Shown piece after piece: positions 44,424-52,846 of a stretch of DNA of 64,000 nucleotides (positions are counted from its first letter, which is position 1; each line of letters begins with the position of its first letter). The notes beneath the pieces were generated by a model that saw only the letters and a program-made list of their open reading frames with translations, ran no database searches and was not told where the DNA came from. Location: positions 92,831 to 156,830 of the forward strand of contig SCUS01000080.1 in NCBI GenBank assembly GCA_004297725.1, read 5' to 3'. The DNA comes from Myxococcaceae bacterium. GTDB lineage: Bacteria > Myxococcota_A > Polyangia > Polyangiales > Ga0077539. The position numbers and the translations under genes are program-made.

Positions 44424-45215
44424 CTACCAGACCCCGGAGAGCGCCACGCCGGAGCCCGATACCGCCACGGTGACGGGCGCTCTTCGCACATGGAGCGCCG
44501 CGGTGGCGAGGCCCAGGGAGAAGCCCAGCGCGAAGCCCGCGGAGGTGTCGACCCAGGAGTGGGCGCCCGCCGCCACGCGCAGGGTGAGGTTGCTCGCGGC
44601 CAGCGCCGTGGTGGCCACGAAGAGCCCGGCGGCCCACGGGTCGCGGCGGCCCGAGGGGAGCAGCCACATGCCCAGCGAGGCGCCGGAGAGGGCCGCGAGC
44701 GGGGCGGTGTGGCCCGACGGGAAGGCGCGGCGGTCGTCGTCGGCGGTGCTGTCGCAGGTGGCGGTGGCGTCGTTCCAGGCGCGGGGGCGGCAGACGCCGC
44801 CGAGGTTCTTCACCATCGAGACGATGCCGATCGCGAGCCCCGCGGACTCGGTGAGGATCAGCGGAGCCCTCAGCGAGGTCCACCCCCGGGAGCCCTGGGC
44901 GAGCTCTCCAGCGAGCGACGCTCCGATGGAGCCGAGCGCGCCGATGCCCAGGATGAGGTCGGTGGCGAGGCTCACGTCGGCGTCGCGGTCGCGGTGGCCG
45001 AGGCCGTCGAGCGGAGCGACCTGCGAGCTCGACGAGGGGCGTATCGCGAAGTTGCCGACCACCGTGAAGGTCAGCGAGAGCGCGAGCACGGTGACGTCGG
45101 TGGCGCCCCCGCCGGGGAGGGGCGTCACCAGGCGGGCGGGCGGCGGATCGAGGGCGAACGCGGGCGAGGCGCAGAGAGCGAGGGAGAGCGAGAGCGTGAG
45201 GGCGCGCGTGGACAC
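44424..45215 (-). CDS. PAP2-type membrane phosphatase
   Basis: 263 aa from GTG 45215, giving a good signal/first helix (VSTRALTLSLSLALCASPAFA). It has the three PAP2 signatures: KNLGGVCRPRAW, PSGHTAP and RVAAGAHSWVD, all with their Arg/His residues. About five helices. It hydrolyses phosphate or pyrophosphate from lipids such as undecaprenyl-PP or phosphatidate. It lies next to the GT-C-like gene, convergently, so a shared undecaprenyl pathway is possible. Confidence 0.85.
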   Translation of the reverse strand: MSTRALTLSLSLALCASPAFALDPPPARLVTPLPGGGATDVTVLALSLTFTVVGNFAIRPSSSSQVAPLDGLGHRDRDADVSLATDLILGIGALGSIGASLAGELAQGSRGWTSLRAPLILTESAGLAIGIVSMVKNLGGVCRPRAWNDATATCDSTADDDRRAFPSGHTAPLAALSGASLGMWLLPSGRRDPWAAGLFVATTALAASNLTLRVAAGAHSWVDTSAGFALGFSLGLATAALHVRRAPVTVAVSGSGVALSGVW

Positions 45216-45296
45216 CGGCGCGCACGCTATCACCGCCTACACAAACCGCGCTTGTCGTCGAGCACCTGGTCCCTCGACGGGACGGCCCCTGGCCGA

Positions 45297-45302
45297 TAGG
45301 GT
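45297..45302 (+). promoter_or_regulatory. -10 box TAGGGT, leaderless
   Basis: TAGGGT, then 8 bases, then ATG at 45311. The same box and gap precede the dihydroorotase gene. Confidence 0.45.
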
Positions 45303-45310
45303 TGGGGCCC

Positions 45311-46885
45311 ATGCGTTCGGTTGCGCCTCGCCCCTGCTGGCTACCTCTTATCGCTCTCGGACTGCTCCCGGCCGCTTGCGCGACCCGCGGCAGCCTTGCT
45401 CAACCCGTCTCCGTGGAGGACGTGCCCGCGGTCACGGACGACCTCGGAGACGGGGCCACCCCCGATCGACCCGACCCCCTGAAGGACGTCCCCCTGGTCG
45501 ACCTGCCGGATGTCCCGATGCGCCCGCCCTGTCCGCCGTACACCCCGCCCGCGCGCATCGAGCCCTGCCCCGGCCGCTCGGACTGCGGTCTGCCCACCCA
45601 CGGCCGCGTCGACGTCACCGGCGCCACCGGCCCGCTCACCAACTACCAGGTGCGGGTCGAGCTGCCCCCCGCGGTGCGCACGGCCATCGGCCCCGCCTGC
45701 GACCGGCTGGTGTTTCGTACGATGTCCAGCGAGTGGGCGCCCCACTGGGTGGCCGACTGCGCCATGGGCGTCGTCTGGGTGCGCGTCCCGGCCATTGGCG
45801 CGGGCACCACCGTGCTCGCCATGCACTACGGAGGCACCGCCGCGGTGCCCGCCGCGCAGAGCTACGACGACACCTTCGACCGGGTTCCGCTGCAGGCCGC
45901 CAACCTCCTCGCGGCGTACACCTTCGACGAGGGCACGGGCTCGCGCACCTGCCCGTCGGGGGGCCTGCTGGCGCCGCCCTTCGACGCGTTCATCCACGAG
46001 ACCCAGTACGACCTGCCGCAGACCGAGGTGGCCCAGAAGCCCCCGCTCTGGAGCACCGAGGCGCCCACCTCGCTGCTCAGTCCAGCCAACCCCACCGGGC
46101 GCTTCACCCGCGGGCAGCACTCGCTCCACTTCCCCCGCCACGCGGTGCTCCCCGCCGCCGGGGTCACGACCCCCAACCGCCTCGTCAACTGGCAGAGCCC
46201 CGACGGGCGGCCCTTCAACACCGCCACGCGCCAGCTCACGCTCGGCATCTGGGTCTTCGCCGCGTCGCCCGCCAACGCCTTCGGAGACAACTTCCAGACG
46301 GTGGTCTGCCAGGGCATGCCCGACCTCGCGACCCGCATGGCGACCATGCCCGGCGCGATGGTGGTCGACAACTCGATCTTCAACCCGTGGGCGATCTTCT
46401 TCCGCTCGGACAACGTCGACGACACCTATTTCCAGGGCAATTCGTGCGTCGCGCCGTGCACCCACGTCGACTCCTACGCCCACATCACCACGCGCGAGCC
46501 GCTCACCAGCGCGCAGTTCGCCGGCAAGTGGCACTTCATGGCCATCACCGTGGACACCACCACCGTGCCGCACGCCACGCGCCGCAGCTTCTACGACGAC
46601 CGCTCGTACTCCTTCCCCGCGGACCTCGACCTCTTCCCGGAGAACGTCTACTGCCCGATGGGTCCGAGGATGTGCCGGTGGCCGCCGGAGGCGCCCATCC
46701 AGTACTACCCCGCCCCGGTGGTGCTCGGCGCCGACATGAACGACGGCGAGCCGCAGCTCGGCCTCGAAGGCAAGGTCGACGACTTCTTCGTGATCAACCG
46801 CGCGGCCAGCCCGGAGGAGATCCGGGCCTACCGCGAGCGGCGGCAGTACAGCCCGATGACCATCGTCACCGCGGTCACTCCCTAA
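45311..46885 (+). CDS. lipoprotein with DUF2341 and LamG-like domains
   Basis: 524 aa from ATG 45311 (the start at 45302 lies in the -10 box). Lipobox ALGLLPAAC, then an Asp/Val/Pro tether. About 90-210: DUF2341-type beta domain (NYQVRVELPP, DRLVFRTMSSE). About 215-520: laminin-G/concanavalin-like fold (LLAAYTFDEGTG, LTLGIWVFAAS, WHFMAITVDTTT, GLEGKVDDFFVINRAASPEEIRAY). Such domains bind carbohydrates or proteins at the surface. The final LEGKVDDF...SPEEI motif is a strong LamG signature. Confidence 0.85.
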   Translation: MRSVAPRPCWLPLIALGLLPAACATRGSLAQPVSVEDVPAVTDDLGDGATPDRPDPLKDVPLVDLPDVPMRPPCPPYTPPARIEPCPGRSDCGLPTHGRVDVTGATGPLTNYQVRVELPPAVRTAIGPACDRLVFRTMSSEWAPHWVADCAMGVVWVRVPAIGAGTTVLAMHYGGTAAVPAAQSYDDTFDRVPLQAANLLAAYTFDEGTGSRTCPSGGLLAPPFDAFIHETQYDLPQTEVAQKPPLWSTEAPTSLLSPANPTGRFTRGQHSLHFPRHAVLPAAGVTTPNRLVNWQSPDGRPFNTATRQLTLGIWVFAASPANAFGDNFQTVVCQGMPDLATRMATMPGAMVVDNSIFNPWAIFFRSDNVDDTYFQGNSCVAPCTHVDSYAHITTREPLTSAQFAGKWHFMAITVDTTTVPHATRRSFYDDRSYSFPADLDLFPENVYCPMGPRMCRWPPEAPIQYYPAPVVLGADMNDGEPQLGLEGKVDDFFVINRAASPEEIRAYRERRQYSPMTIVTAVTP

Positions 46886-46889
46886 GCCC

Positions 46890-47927
46890 TCAGGGCCACG
46901 AGAACACCGCCGCCTCGCCGTGCCGCTCGACCATGCGGCGCAGGTTGGCCAGCAGCGCCTGCCGGCGGAGCTCGTAGCCCGCGTAGGCCCGCGACGAGAC
47001 CAGGTGCACGCTGCCCGCCATCGGGTCGTGCGACACCGACTCGCGGAGCAGCTCAGGGGTCACGCGCTGCACCGACTCGTAGAGGTAGCGCGGCACCCGG
47101 CGCACCACGTTGGGGTCGCCGAGACGGTTGATCACGTCGGGAAACCACCCGGCGTCGTTGTCGCGGAACACCAGGTCGCCGTTCTCGTCGGCGGTGATGT
47201 TGCAGCAGTTCCAGCGGTCGTAGTTGGCCGCGAGGTAGTCGAAGACCAGCACCTCGGAGACCTGCCGCGCCCGCTCCCTCGAGGCCTCCGGGAGGTCGTG
47301 CGCGGGGTTCATCCACCCCGACCACTCCCGCCTCGCGGGGAGCAGGTGCATGTTCACCCGGTTGAGCACGGGCATCCACACGCTCGCCGAGCCCAGCACC
47401 ATCCCGTGACGGTCGACCACCAGCCCGACCCCGCTGGCGAAGCGCCCGAAGGCGCTCAAGGGCACCCGCTTGCCCACCGTCGGCGGCACCCGGTTCTGGA
47501 TGCCGAGCAGCCGCGCCAGGTGATACGAGGTCACCTCGCGACGCCAGAAGGTCTCCTGCCCCGGGCGCTCGGGCTGGAAGCTGATGTGCACCCCGTCGCC
47601 GAGGTCCATGTGGAAGACGAAGAGCGTGCTGTGGAAGCGCTCGAGCGTGCGCACCACCGGGCGCTCGGACATCAGCCGCAGCCACTCGTCCTCGCTGCGC
47701 CCTCGGAACATCCGCGCCCCAGCCGCCGCCGGGGCGGCCGCGGGCGCCTGCGGGGGCTCCGGGTCGGGCGCCTGCGGGGACGCGTGGACGATCGCAGGCG
47801 GCGGAGGATCGACCGCCTGCACCGCCCTGGGGGACGGCGGCGGGAGGACCGGAGGAGGCGGCGGAGAGGAGCAGCCGGCGAGGGTGGCGAGCAGGCCACC
47901 GAGGCCCGCGAGGGTACGTCGGTTCAT
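46890..47927 (-). CDS. lipoprotein with Fam20C-like kinase fold, ATP-Lys replaced
   Basis: 345 aa. Lipobox LATLAGC (Cys19), then Pro-rich linker to ~70. The rest matches Fam20-type secretory kinases: EVTSYHLARLLGIQNRVPPTVGKRV aligns with the Fam20C ...EIAAFHLDRIL..RVPP..GR block. DYLAANYDRWNCCN (Asp237) is the catalytic loop, and FRDNDAGWF the metal-binding Asp. The usual FKP Lys is Gln118 (FQPER). It is therefore a kinase or pseudokinase exported to the envelope. Exported Fam20-like kinases with this topology are unusual in bacteria. It is convergent with the LamG lipoprotein gene. Confidence 0.65.
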   Translation of the reverse strand: MNRRTLAGLGGLLATLAGCSSPPPPPVLPPPSPRAVQAVDPPPPAIVHASPQAPDPEPPQAPAAAPAAAGARMFRGRSEDEWLRLMSERPVVRTLERFHSTLFVFHMDLGDGVHISFQPERPGQETFWRREVTSYHLARLLGIQNRVPPTVGKRVPLSAFGRFASGVGLVVDRHGMVLGSASVWMPVLNRVNMHLLPARREWSGWMNPAHDLPEASRERARQVSEVLVFDYLAANYDRWNCCNITADENGDLVFRDNDAGWFPDVINRLGDPNVVRRVPRYLYESVQRVTPELLRESVSHDPMAGSVHLVSSRAYAGYELRRQALLANLRRMVERHGEAAVFSWP

Positions 47928-47997
47928 GGGGGGGTTATGGAGGTGGTGGAGGTTGTGGCAGTCGCTCGGCGTCGCGCAACTCGACCCGCGAGACCGA

Positions 47998-49344
47998 TCA
48001 GGCAGGAGGGTCGTTGGTGAGCCGCGGCTGGCCCGTGGCCTCGGTGACCGAGAGCCAGTGGGCGCTGTCGGGGTTGACGCGCTTCTTGTCGCCGGTGATC
48101 AGCGCCAGCGGGACGTGGGTGAAGCGGCGGTGCCAGCGGCCGACGACCGTGTCGGTGCGGCCCGCCATCCCGGCGTGCACGGCGTAGCGCGCGAGCTCGT
48201 TGCAGAAGATGGCGTCCGAGGCGTTGGCCGCCCCGGAGCGGATCATGTAGCTGGGGTCGATGTACTTCACCGAGGCGGCGACCTTGCGCACCCGGAGGTG
48301 CTCGGCGATGGCGTCCCGGAGGATGGGCCCCACGTCCGTCGCGCCGTGGGCGTAGCGGGCGTTGCCCGAGGCGTCGAGGCTCACCTCGGACTCGTTGAAG
48401 TGCGCGGCGCACCCCTCGGCGACGACGATCACCGCGTGGCCGCGGGAGGCGAGGCGGCGCTCGAGGCAGGCGAGCAGCCCGTGCCGACCGTCCATCTCGA
48501 AGGGCACCTCGGGGATGAGGCAGAAGTTCACGTCCTCGCTGGCGAGGGTGGCGGCGGCGGCGATGAAGCCCGCGTCGCGCCCCATCAGCTTGACGATGCC
48601 GACGCCGTTGCGGGTGCCCCGGGCCTCGGCGTGCGCCCCGGTGATGGCCTGCCTCGCGACGTCTACCGCCGTGTCGAAGCCGAAGGTCTTGTCGACCCAC
48701 GGCACGTCGTTGTCGACGGTCTTGGGGACGCCGACGACGCTGATCGGGAGGCCCCGCTGCTCGCACTCCAGGGAGATGGCGTGGGCGCCGCGGAGGGTGC
48801 CGTCGCCGCCGATGCAGAAGAGGATGTCGAGGCCGTGGCGCTGGAGCGTGTCGACCATCATCCCGACGTCCTGGTGGCCGCGGGAGAGGCCGAGCATCGA
48901 GCCGCCGTGGCGGTGCACGTCGGCGACCGCCGCCGGGTCGAGGTTGATGGGCGGCGAGCCGAAGGCGGGGTTTAGCCCCTCGAAGCCGTAGCGGAACCCG
49001 AGGATGTCGCGCACCCGGTACTTGTGGTTGAGCTCGAGCACCATCGAGCGGAGCACGTTGTTGAGCCCGGGGCAGAGCCCGCCGCAGGTCACGATGCCGA
49101 CGCGGGTGGTCAGCGGGTCGAAGAAGATGTGCTGCCGGGGCCCGGCGCTCTCGAAGGCCGCCGGGGAGGGCGTCTCGCCCTCGGAGACCTCCACGTCGAC
49201 GAGCACGCGCTTGTCGTCCTCGGTGTAGTCGGGAAGGAAATCACCGGTGACGACGGAGAGGTTGAGCGGAGACGGGATGCGGCACTCGCCGAGCCGACGC
49301 ACCGCGTACTGATCGCGCACAGACTCGGATTCCTGGTCGGCCAT
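47998..49344 (-). CDS. 6-phosphofructokinase, ATP-type of the plant/trypanosome clade
   Basis: 448 aa from ATG 49344 (a GTG at 49401 gives an Ala-rich extension); TATCGT lies 10 bases upstream. It has TCGGLCPGLNNV for nucleotide binding, GGDGTLRGA (Gly where PPi-enzymes have Asp) and GVPKTVDNDVPW, where Lys rather than Gly marks the long-clade PFKs. MGRDAGFIAA and PEVPFE follow. The pair GGDG plus PKTVDND fits ATP-dependent clade-X PFKs. It phosphorylates fructose 6-phosphate in glycolysis. The N-terminal ~60 residues precede the core. Confidence 0.88.
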   Translation of the reverse strand: MADQESESVRDQYAVRRLGECRIPSPLNLSVVTGDFLPDYTEDDKRVLVDVEVSEGETPSPAAFESAGPRQHIFFDPLTTRVGIVTCGGLCPGLNNVLRSMVLELNHKYRVRDILGFRYGFEGLNPAFGSPPINLDPAAVADVHRHGGSMLGLSRGHQDVGMMVDTLQRHGLDILFCIGGDGTLRGAHAISLECEQRGLPISVVGVPKTVDNDVPWVDKTFGFDTAVDVARQAITGAHAEARGTRNGVGIVKLMGRDAGFIAAAATLASEDVNFCLIPEVPFEMDGRHGLLACLERRLASRGHAVIVVAEGCAAHFNESEVSLDASGNARYAHGATDVGPILRDAIAEHLRVRKVAASVKYIDPSYMIRSGAANASDAIFCNELARYAVHAGMAGRTDTVVGRWHRRFTHVPLALITGDKKRVNPDSAHWLSVTEATGQPRLTNDPPA

Positions 49345-49354
49345 GGCAGCGGCC

Positions 49355-49360
49355 ACGATA
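49355..49360 (-). promoter_or_regulatory. -10 box TATCGT for phosphofructokinase
   Basis: TATCGT on the minus strand, 10 bases before the ATG at 49344; identical hexamer to the box at 14179. Confidence 0.35.
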
Positions 49361-49397
49361 GAGGCCTGAGCCCCGCGGCTCAACCCGGCGATCGCCC

Positions 49398-50546
49398 TCA
49401 CCAGCTACGGGGGAGCGATTCCTCGGGCTGGGAGAACGCGCCGATCGCCAGCAGCACGCCGATGGCCATCAGCCCGACGGCGGTCTGCGAGATCCACCCG
49501 ACGCACCACGCGGCGATCACCAGCACGAGGCCCACCATCCGGGCGCGGCCGTAGCGGGCCCAGGTCGACGGCCAGGCGAGGGCGAGGTCCGTCGGCGCGA
49601 GCACCAGCACCATCGCGTTGGCGCGCAGCTCAGGCAGCGTGGAGGCCGCGGCCATCCCCCAGACCAGCAGCCCGACGAGCGAGAGCGCGGTCACCAGCAG
49701 CGCGCGCGAGGCGAGCGAGAGCGCCCGCGACCTGCGCTGCCCGGCGCCGAGGCCCAGCGCGGCCAGCGCGGCGCTTACGACACCCAGCAACGCGAGGCCG
49801 CGGCCCGGCTCCCCCTCGGGCAGCGGGTGCGCCCGTGTGGACAGCACGACCGGCGCGACCCCGGTGGCGCGCTGCACCTCCTCGCGCAGCACCGCCGGCA
49901 GGAACATCTCTTCCCAGCGGTTCATGGGCGCGTCGAGGGTGTGCCCGAGGAGGAGCTCGGCGAGCCCGAGGAGGGGCACCTCGCTGGAGAGCCCCTCGAG
50001 GGTGCGCTCCCTCCAGGTGCGCTGGGTGGCGCGCGAACGCGCCGTGGAGAGGGCGCCGTCGCTCACCGCGTCGAGGTGGTCGCGGAGCCTCGTGGTGCAG
50101 TTGTCCCGGTAGTGGTGATAGACGTAGAAGCGGTGCTCCGGGAGGGCGTCCAGGGCGAGGCGCGCGGCGAGGCGACGGCGCGCCGCGGCGGGGTAGGGAA
50201 GCACCTGGCGCCAGACGGTGCGGTCCTCGACGCGGGCGTACTGCGCGACCATCTGGGGCTCGTCGGAGACGGACACCCAGAAGCGCGCGCGGCCCCGGAG
50301 CACGTCCCAGAGCAGCGCCTGGAAGGAGTCGAACTCCGCGGTGCCGTAGTTGTAGCAGCGGCCCTGCGGGGTGAGCGTGTCGCGCACGCAGAGGGCCCCG
50401 TGGCCGTAGCGGGCGAACAGGTCGTCGCCCGGCCCCATGGTGATCAGCGAGATCTCCGGGTCGGCGTCGGTCTGCGCGCCCGCCATCGCCGGGAGCGAGA
50501 GCGCCGCGAGGCCGAGGGCGACTAGCGGACGCCGGGTGAGCGCCAT
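49398..50546 (-). CDS. DUF4105 / Lnb-type lipoprotein N-acyltransferase candidate
   Basis: 382 aa from ATG 50546. Signal peptide (LVALGLAALSLPAMAGA), then a periplasmic DUF4105 domain (25-250) with candidate catalytic His49 in RYGHGALCV and Cys150 in YRDNCTTRLRD. Five C-terminal helices (about 270-375) follow, as in Lnb proteins, which N-acylate diacylated lipoproteins in bacteria without Lnt. The window encodes many lipoproteins that such an enzyme could modify. It overlaps the upstream small gene by 25 bases, so the two are coupled. Confidence 0.8.
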   Translation of the reverse strand: MALTRRPLVALGLAALSLPAMAGAQTDADPEISLITMGPGDDLFARYGHGALCVRDTLTPQGRCYNYGTAEFDSFQALLWDVLRGRARFWVSVSDEPQMVAQYARVEDRTVWRQVLPYPAAARRRLAARLALDALPEHRFYVYHHYRDNCTTRLRDHLDAVSDGALSTARSRATQRTWRERTLEGLSSEVPLLGLAELLLGHTLDAPMNRWEEMFLPAVLREEVQRATGVAPVVLSTRAHPLPEGEPGRGLALLGVVSAALAALGLGAGQRRSRALSLASRALLVTALSLVGLLVWGMAAASTLPELRANAMVLVLAPTDLALAWPSTWARYGRARMVGLVLVIAAWCVGWISQTAVGLMAIGVLLAIGAFSQPEESLPRSW

Positions 50547-50803
50547 CGGTTGATGCGCCGCGGCCAGGGGGCGCCTTCCCGCTTGCCGAGGGCCTTGGCG
50601 AGCGCGAGGAGCTGCGCGAGGTGGGCCTCGCCGATGTCCTCCGGGGGGCCCTCCAGGGAGGCTCCGTCGCGGCGGATGCACACCCGGGCGCGGCCGGTGA
50701 GCTCGTGGGTGAACACCACGGCGTCGTAGCGCGCCTCGGACTCACCGCCCTCGACCAGCGTCAGCTCGTACCGAACCCCCGATCGGGGAACCACCGTGTG
50801 CAT
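50522..50803 (-). CDS. small hypothetical protein
   Basis: 93 aa, soluble. It begins with a beta-hairpin-like stretch (YELTLVEGGESEARYDAVVFTHELTG) and has a helical C-terminal part (LAQLLALAKALGKREG). The 3' end overlaps the Lnb-type gene. TATAGA sits 11 bases before the ATG. Not recognised. Confidence 0.5.
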   Translation of the reverse strand: MHTVVPRSGVRYELTLVEGGESEARYDAVVFTHELTGRARVCIRRDGASLEGPPEDIGEAHLAQLLALAKALGKREGAPWPRRINRWRSPGVR

Positions 50804-50815
50804 CGTCGGGGCCTT

Positions 50816-52123
50816 CTATACCCCTTCGCCGGGGTGGAGGTAGACCTCGCGCCCCGCGACGAAGGTTCGCTCCACCCGCCCCTTCACGGACCAGCCCTCG
50901 AAGGGGGTGTTTCTGGACTTGGAGTGCAGGCGCTTCGGGTCGACCGTCCAGGCGCGCTCGGGGTCGATGACCACCACGTCGGCGCGCGACCCTTCCCGCA
51001 GCGACGGGACGCGCAGCCCGAACACCCTCGCCGGCGAGGTGGTGAGCGACTCGATCACCCGCCCGACGGTGATGCGCCCCTTGCGAGCCAGGTCGAGCAG
51101 CAGCGGCAGGCAGGTCTCGAGGCCCAGCATCCCGGGAGGGGCCTCGGCGAACTCGCAGTCCTTCTCGCGCTCCGCGTGGGGCGCGTGGTCGGTGGCGACG
51201 CAGTCGATGGTGCCCTCGGCGAGCGCGTCGATCATGGCGTCGACGTCGGACTGCTCGCGCAGCGGGGGGTTGACCTTGCACGCCGTGCGGTACCCGAGCA
51301 CGGCCTCGTCGGTGAGGGTCAGGTGGTGCGGCGTGACCTCGGCGGTCACCTTGAGCCCGCGGGACTTGGCCTCGCGGATGATCGCCGCGCTCCCGGCGGT
51401 GCTGGCGTGGGCGACGTGGTAGCTGGCCCCGGTGGTCTGCGCGAGCAGGACGTCGCGGGCCACGATGTGGTCCTCCGCGACGCGCGGCCAGCCCTTGAGG
51501 CCGAGGCGGGTGGACACCCTGCCCTCGTGCATCTGCGCGCCCGCGGTGAGCGAGTGGTCCTCGGCGTGCTGCACCACCACGAGGTCGAAGGTGCGGGCGT
51601 ACTCCAGGGCGCGGCGCATCACGCCCGCGTCGGTGACGCAGCGGCCGTCGTCGCTCACGGCCACGCACCCGGCGTCTCTCAGGTCGGCCATCTCCGCGAG
51701 CTCCTTGCCCGCGAGCCCCCGGGTGATCGCCCCGATGGGGTGCACGTCGACGATGCCGTGCGAGCGCCCCTTGGCGACCATCATCTCGGTGATGGCCCGG
51801 TTGTCGTTGACGGGCTTCGTGTTGGGCATGGCGCACACGGTGGTGAACCCTCCCGCGGCGGCGGCGCGCGTGCCCGAGGCGATGTCTTCCTTGTACTCGA
51901 GCCCCGGCTCGCGCAGGTGCGTGTGCAGGTCGACGAAGCCCGGCGTCACCCAGCGCCCCACGCAGTCGACGATGACCGTGTCGCGCTCGCCGTCCCTCAC
52001 CCCGGCCGCCGCCATCGGGCCGACGACGACGATGCGGTCTCCCTCGATGATGACGTCCGCGACCTCGTCGCGGCCCGTCGACGGATCGATCACCCGACCA
52101 CCGCGCAGCACAGTCCTTGTCAC
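50816..52123 (-). CDS. pyrC: dihydroorotase
   Basis: 435 aa from GTG 52123, set by a TAGGGT -10 box 8 bases upstream. Class I (allantoinase-like) dihydroorotase: metal site DLHTHLREPGLEYKEDI, PNTKPVND, VVVQHAEDHSL, EVTPHHL and catalytic Asp in CVATDHAPH, then PPGMLGLET. It closes carbamoyl-aspartate to dihydroorotate in pyrimidine synthesis. No carbamoyltransferase gene is adjacent. Confidence 0.93.
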   Translation of the reverse strand: MTRTVLRGGRVIDPSTGRDEVADVIIEGDRIVVVGPMAAAGVRDGERDTVIVDCVGRWVTPGFVDLHTHLREPGLEYKEDIASGTRAAAAGGFTTVCAMPNTKPVNDNRAITEMMVAKGRSHGIVDVHPIGAITRGLAGKELAEMADLRDAGCVAVSDDGRCVTDAGVMRRALEYARTFDLVVVQHAEDHSLTAGAQMHEGRVSTRLGLKGWPRVAEDHIVARDVLLAQTTGASYHVAHASTAGSAAIIREAKSRGLKVTAEVTPHHLTLTDEAVLGYRTACKVNPPLREQSDVDAMIDALAEGTIDCVATDHAPHAEREKDCEFAEAPPGMLGLETCLPLLLDLARKGRITVGRVIESLTTSPARVFGLRVPSLREGSRADVVVIDPERAWTVDPKRLHSKSRNTPFEGWSVKGRVERTFVAGREVYLHPGEGV

Positions 52124-52131
52124 GGGTCGGC

Positions 52132-52137
52132 ACCCTA
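52132..52137 (-). promoter_or_regulatory. -10 box TAGGGT, leaderless
   Basis: TAGGGT on the minus strand, then 8 bases, then GTG at 52123. Confidence 0.45.
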
Positions 52138-52202
52138 CACGCACGCCTCCGCGGGGCGCAACGGAGACGGAGATCGCGCGGGGAGTATCGGAGGACGACC
52201 GC

Positions 52203-52742
52203 TCAGATCTCGTACTCGGGCGCCATCGGGGCGCCGAGCTGCTCGCGGTAGATCGTGCTCAGGCGCAGGTCGCGCTCCCAGCGCTTGCCCAGCGCGCGCA
52301 TCGCCCAGTAGGCCACCGCGTAGGCGCCGCCCAGGGCGACCGTGCACGCGGCGGCCCACACCCGGCGCTCGCCGCGAAACAGCATGCTCCCCGCGATGTA
52401 GAGGAGGAAGGTCACGAAGACGTAGCGCAGCGCGCGCTCGGAGATCCATCCGCGGGTGACGATCCAGGCGCCGACCGCGGCGCCGATGGCGAAGGCGCTG
52501 GCGATCACCATGGCGGCGATCCAGTCGACCTGGCCCGCGCGGGCGTAGCGCAGCACGGCGAAGATCCCGATGGGCGGGAGCAGCATCGCGAGGCTGGTGC
52601 CCACGGCCCGCTGCTGGGTGTACCCGAAGACCAGCACCAGCATCGGGATCACCAGCACGCCTCCGCCGATGCCGAGGAGCCCGCTGGTCACGCCGATGAG
52701 GCCACCCGTCAGGAGGAGCTTGATGATCGTCGCAAGTGCCAT
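52203..52742 (-). CDS. half-size TauE/SafE (TSUP) transporter-like protein
   Basis: 179 aa from ATG 52742 (AAGGG ~10 bases upstream). It begins with the TSUP repeat hallmark GLIGVTSGLLGIGGGVLVIPMLVLVFG and TSLAML, and has about five membrane segments. Usual TSUP proteins are 240-270 aa with two such halves; only the first half is present, followed by a polar C-terminal tail (LGKRWERDLRLSTIYREQLG). It may work as a dimer or be a partial derivative. Confidence 0.75.
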   Translation of the reverse strand: MALATIIKLLLTGGLIGVTSGLLGIGGGVLVIPMLVLVFGYTQQRAVGTSLAMLLPPIGIFAVLRYARAGQVDWIAAMVIASAFAIGAAVGAWIVTRGWISERALRYVFVTFLLYIAGSMLFRGERRVWAAACTVALGGAYAVAYWAMRALGKRWERDLRLSTIYREQLGAPMAPEYEI

Positions 52743-52846
52743 GTCGTGTGAACCCTTACCCGTGATGGCCGGAGGGGGCATCGTAGTCGCGTCGGCGCCG
52801 CCCATGCGATCCCGTCGTGAGGGCCTTCGACGACGGCGGGTGAGCC

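Noticed and set aside
46886..46896. GCCCTCAGGGC palindrome as terminator
   Set aside because: The central loop would be one base, so it cannot form as a hairpin.
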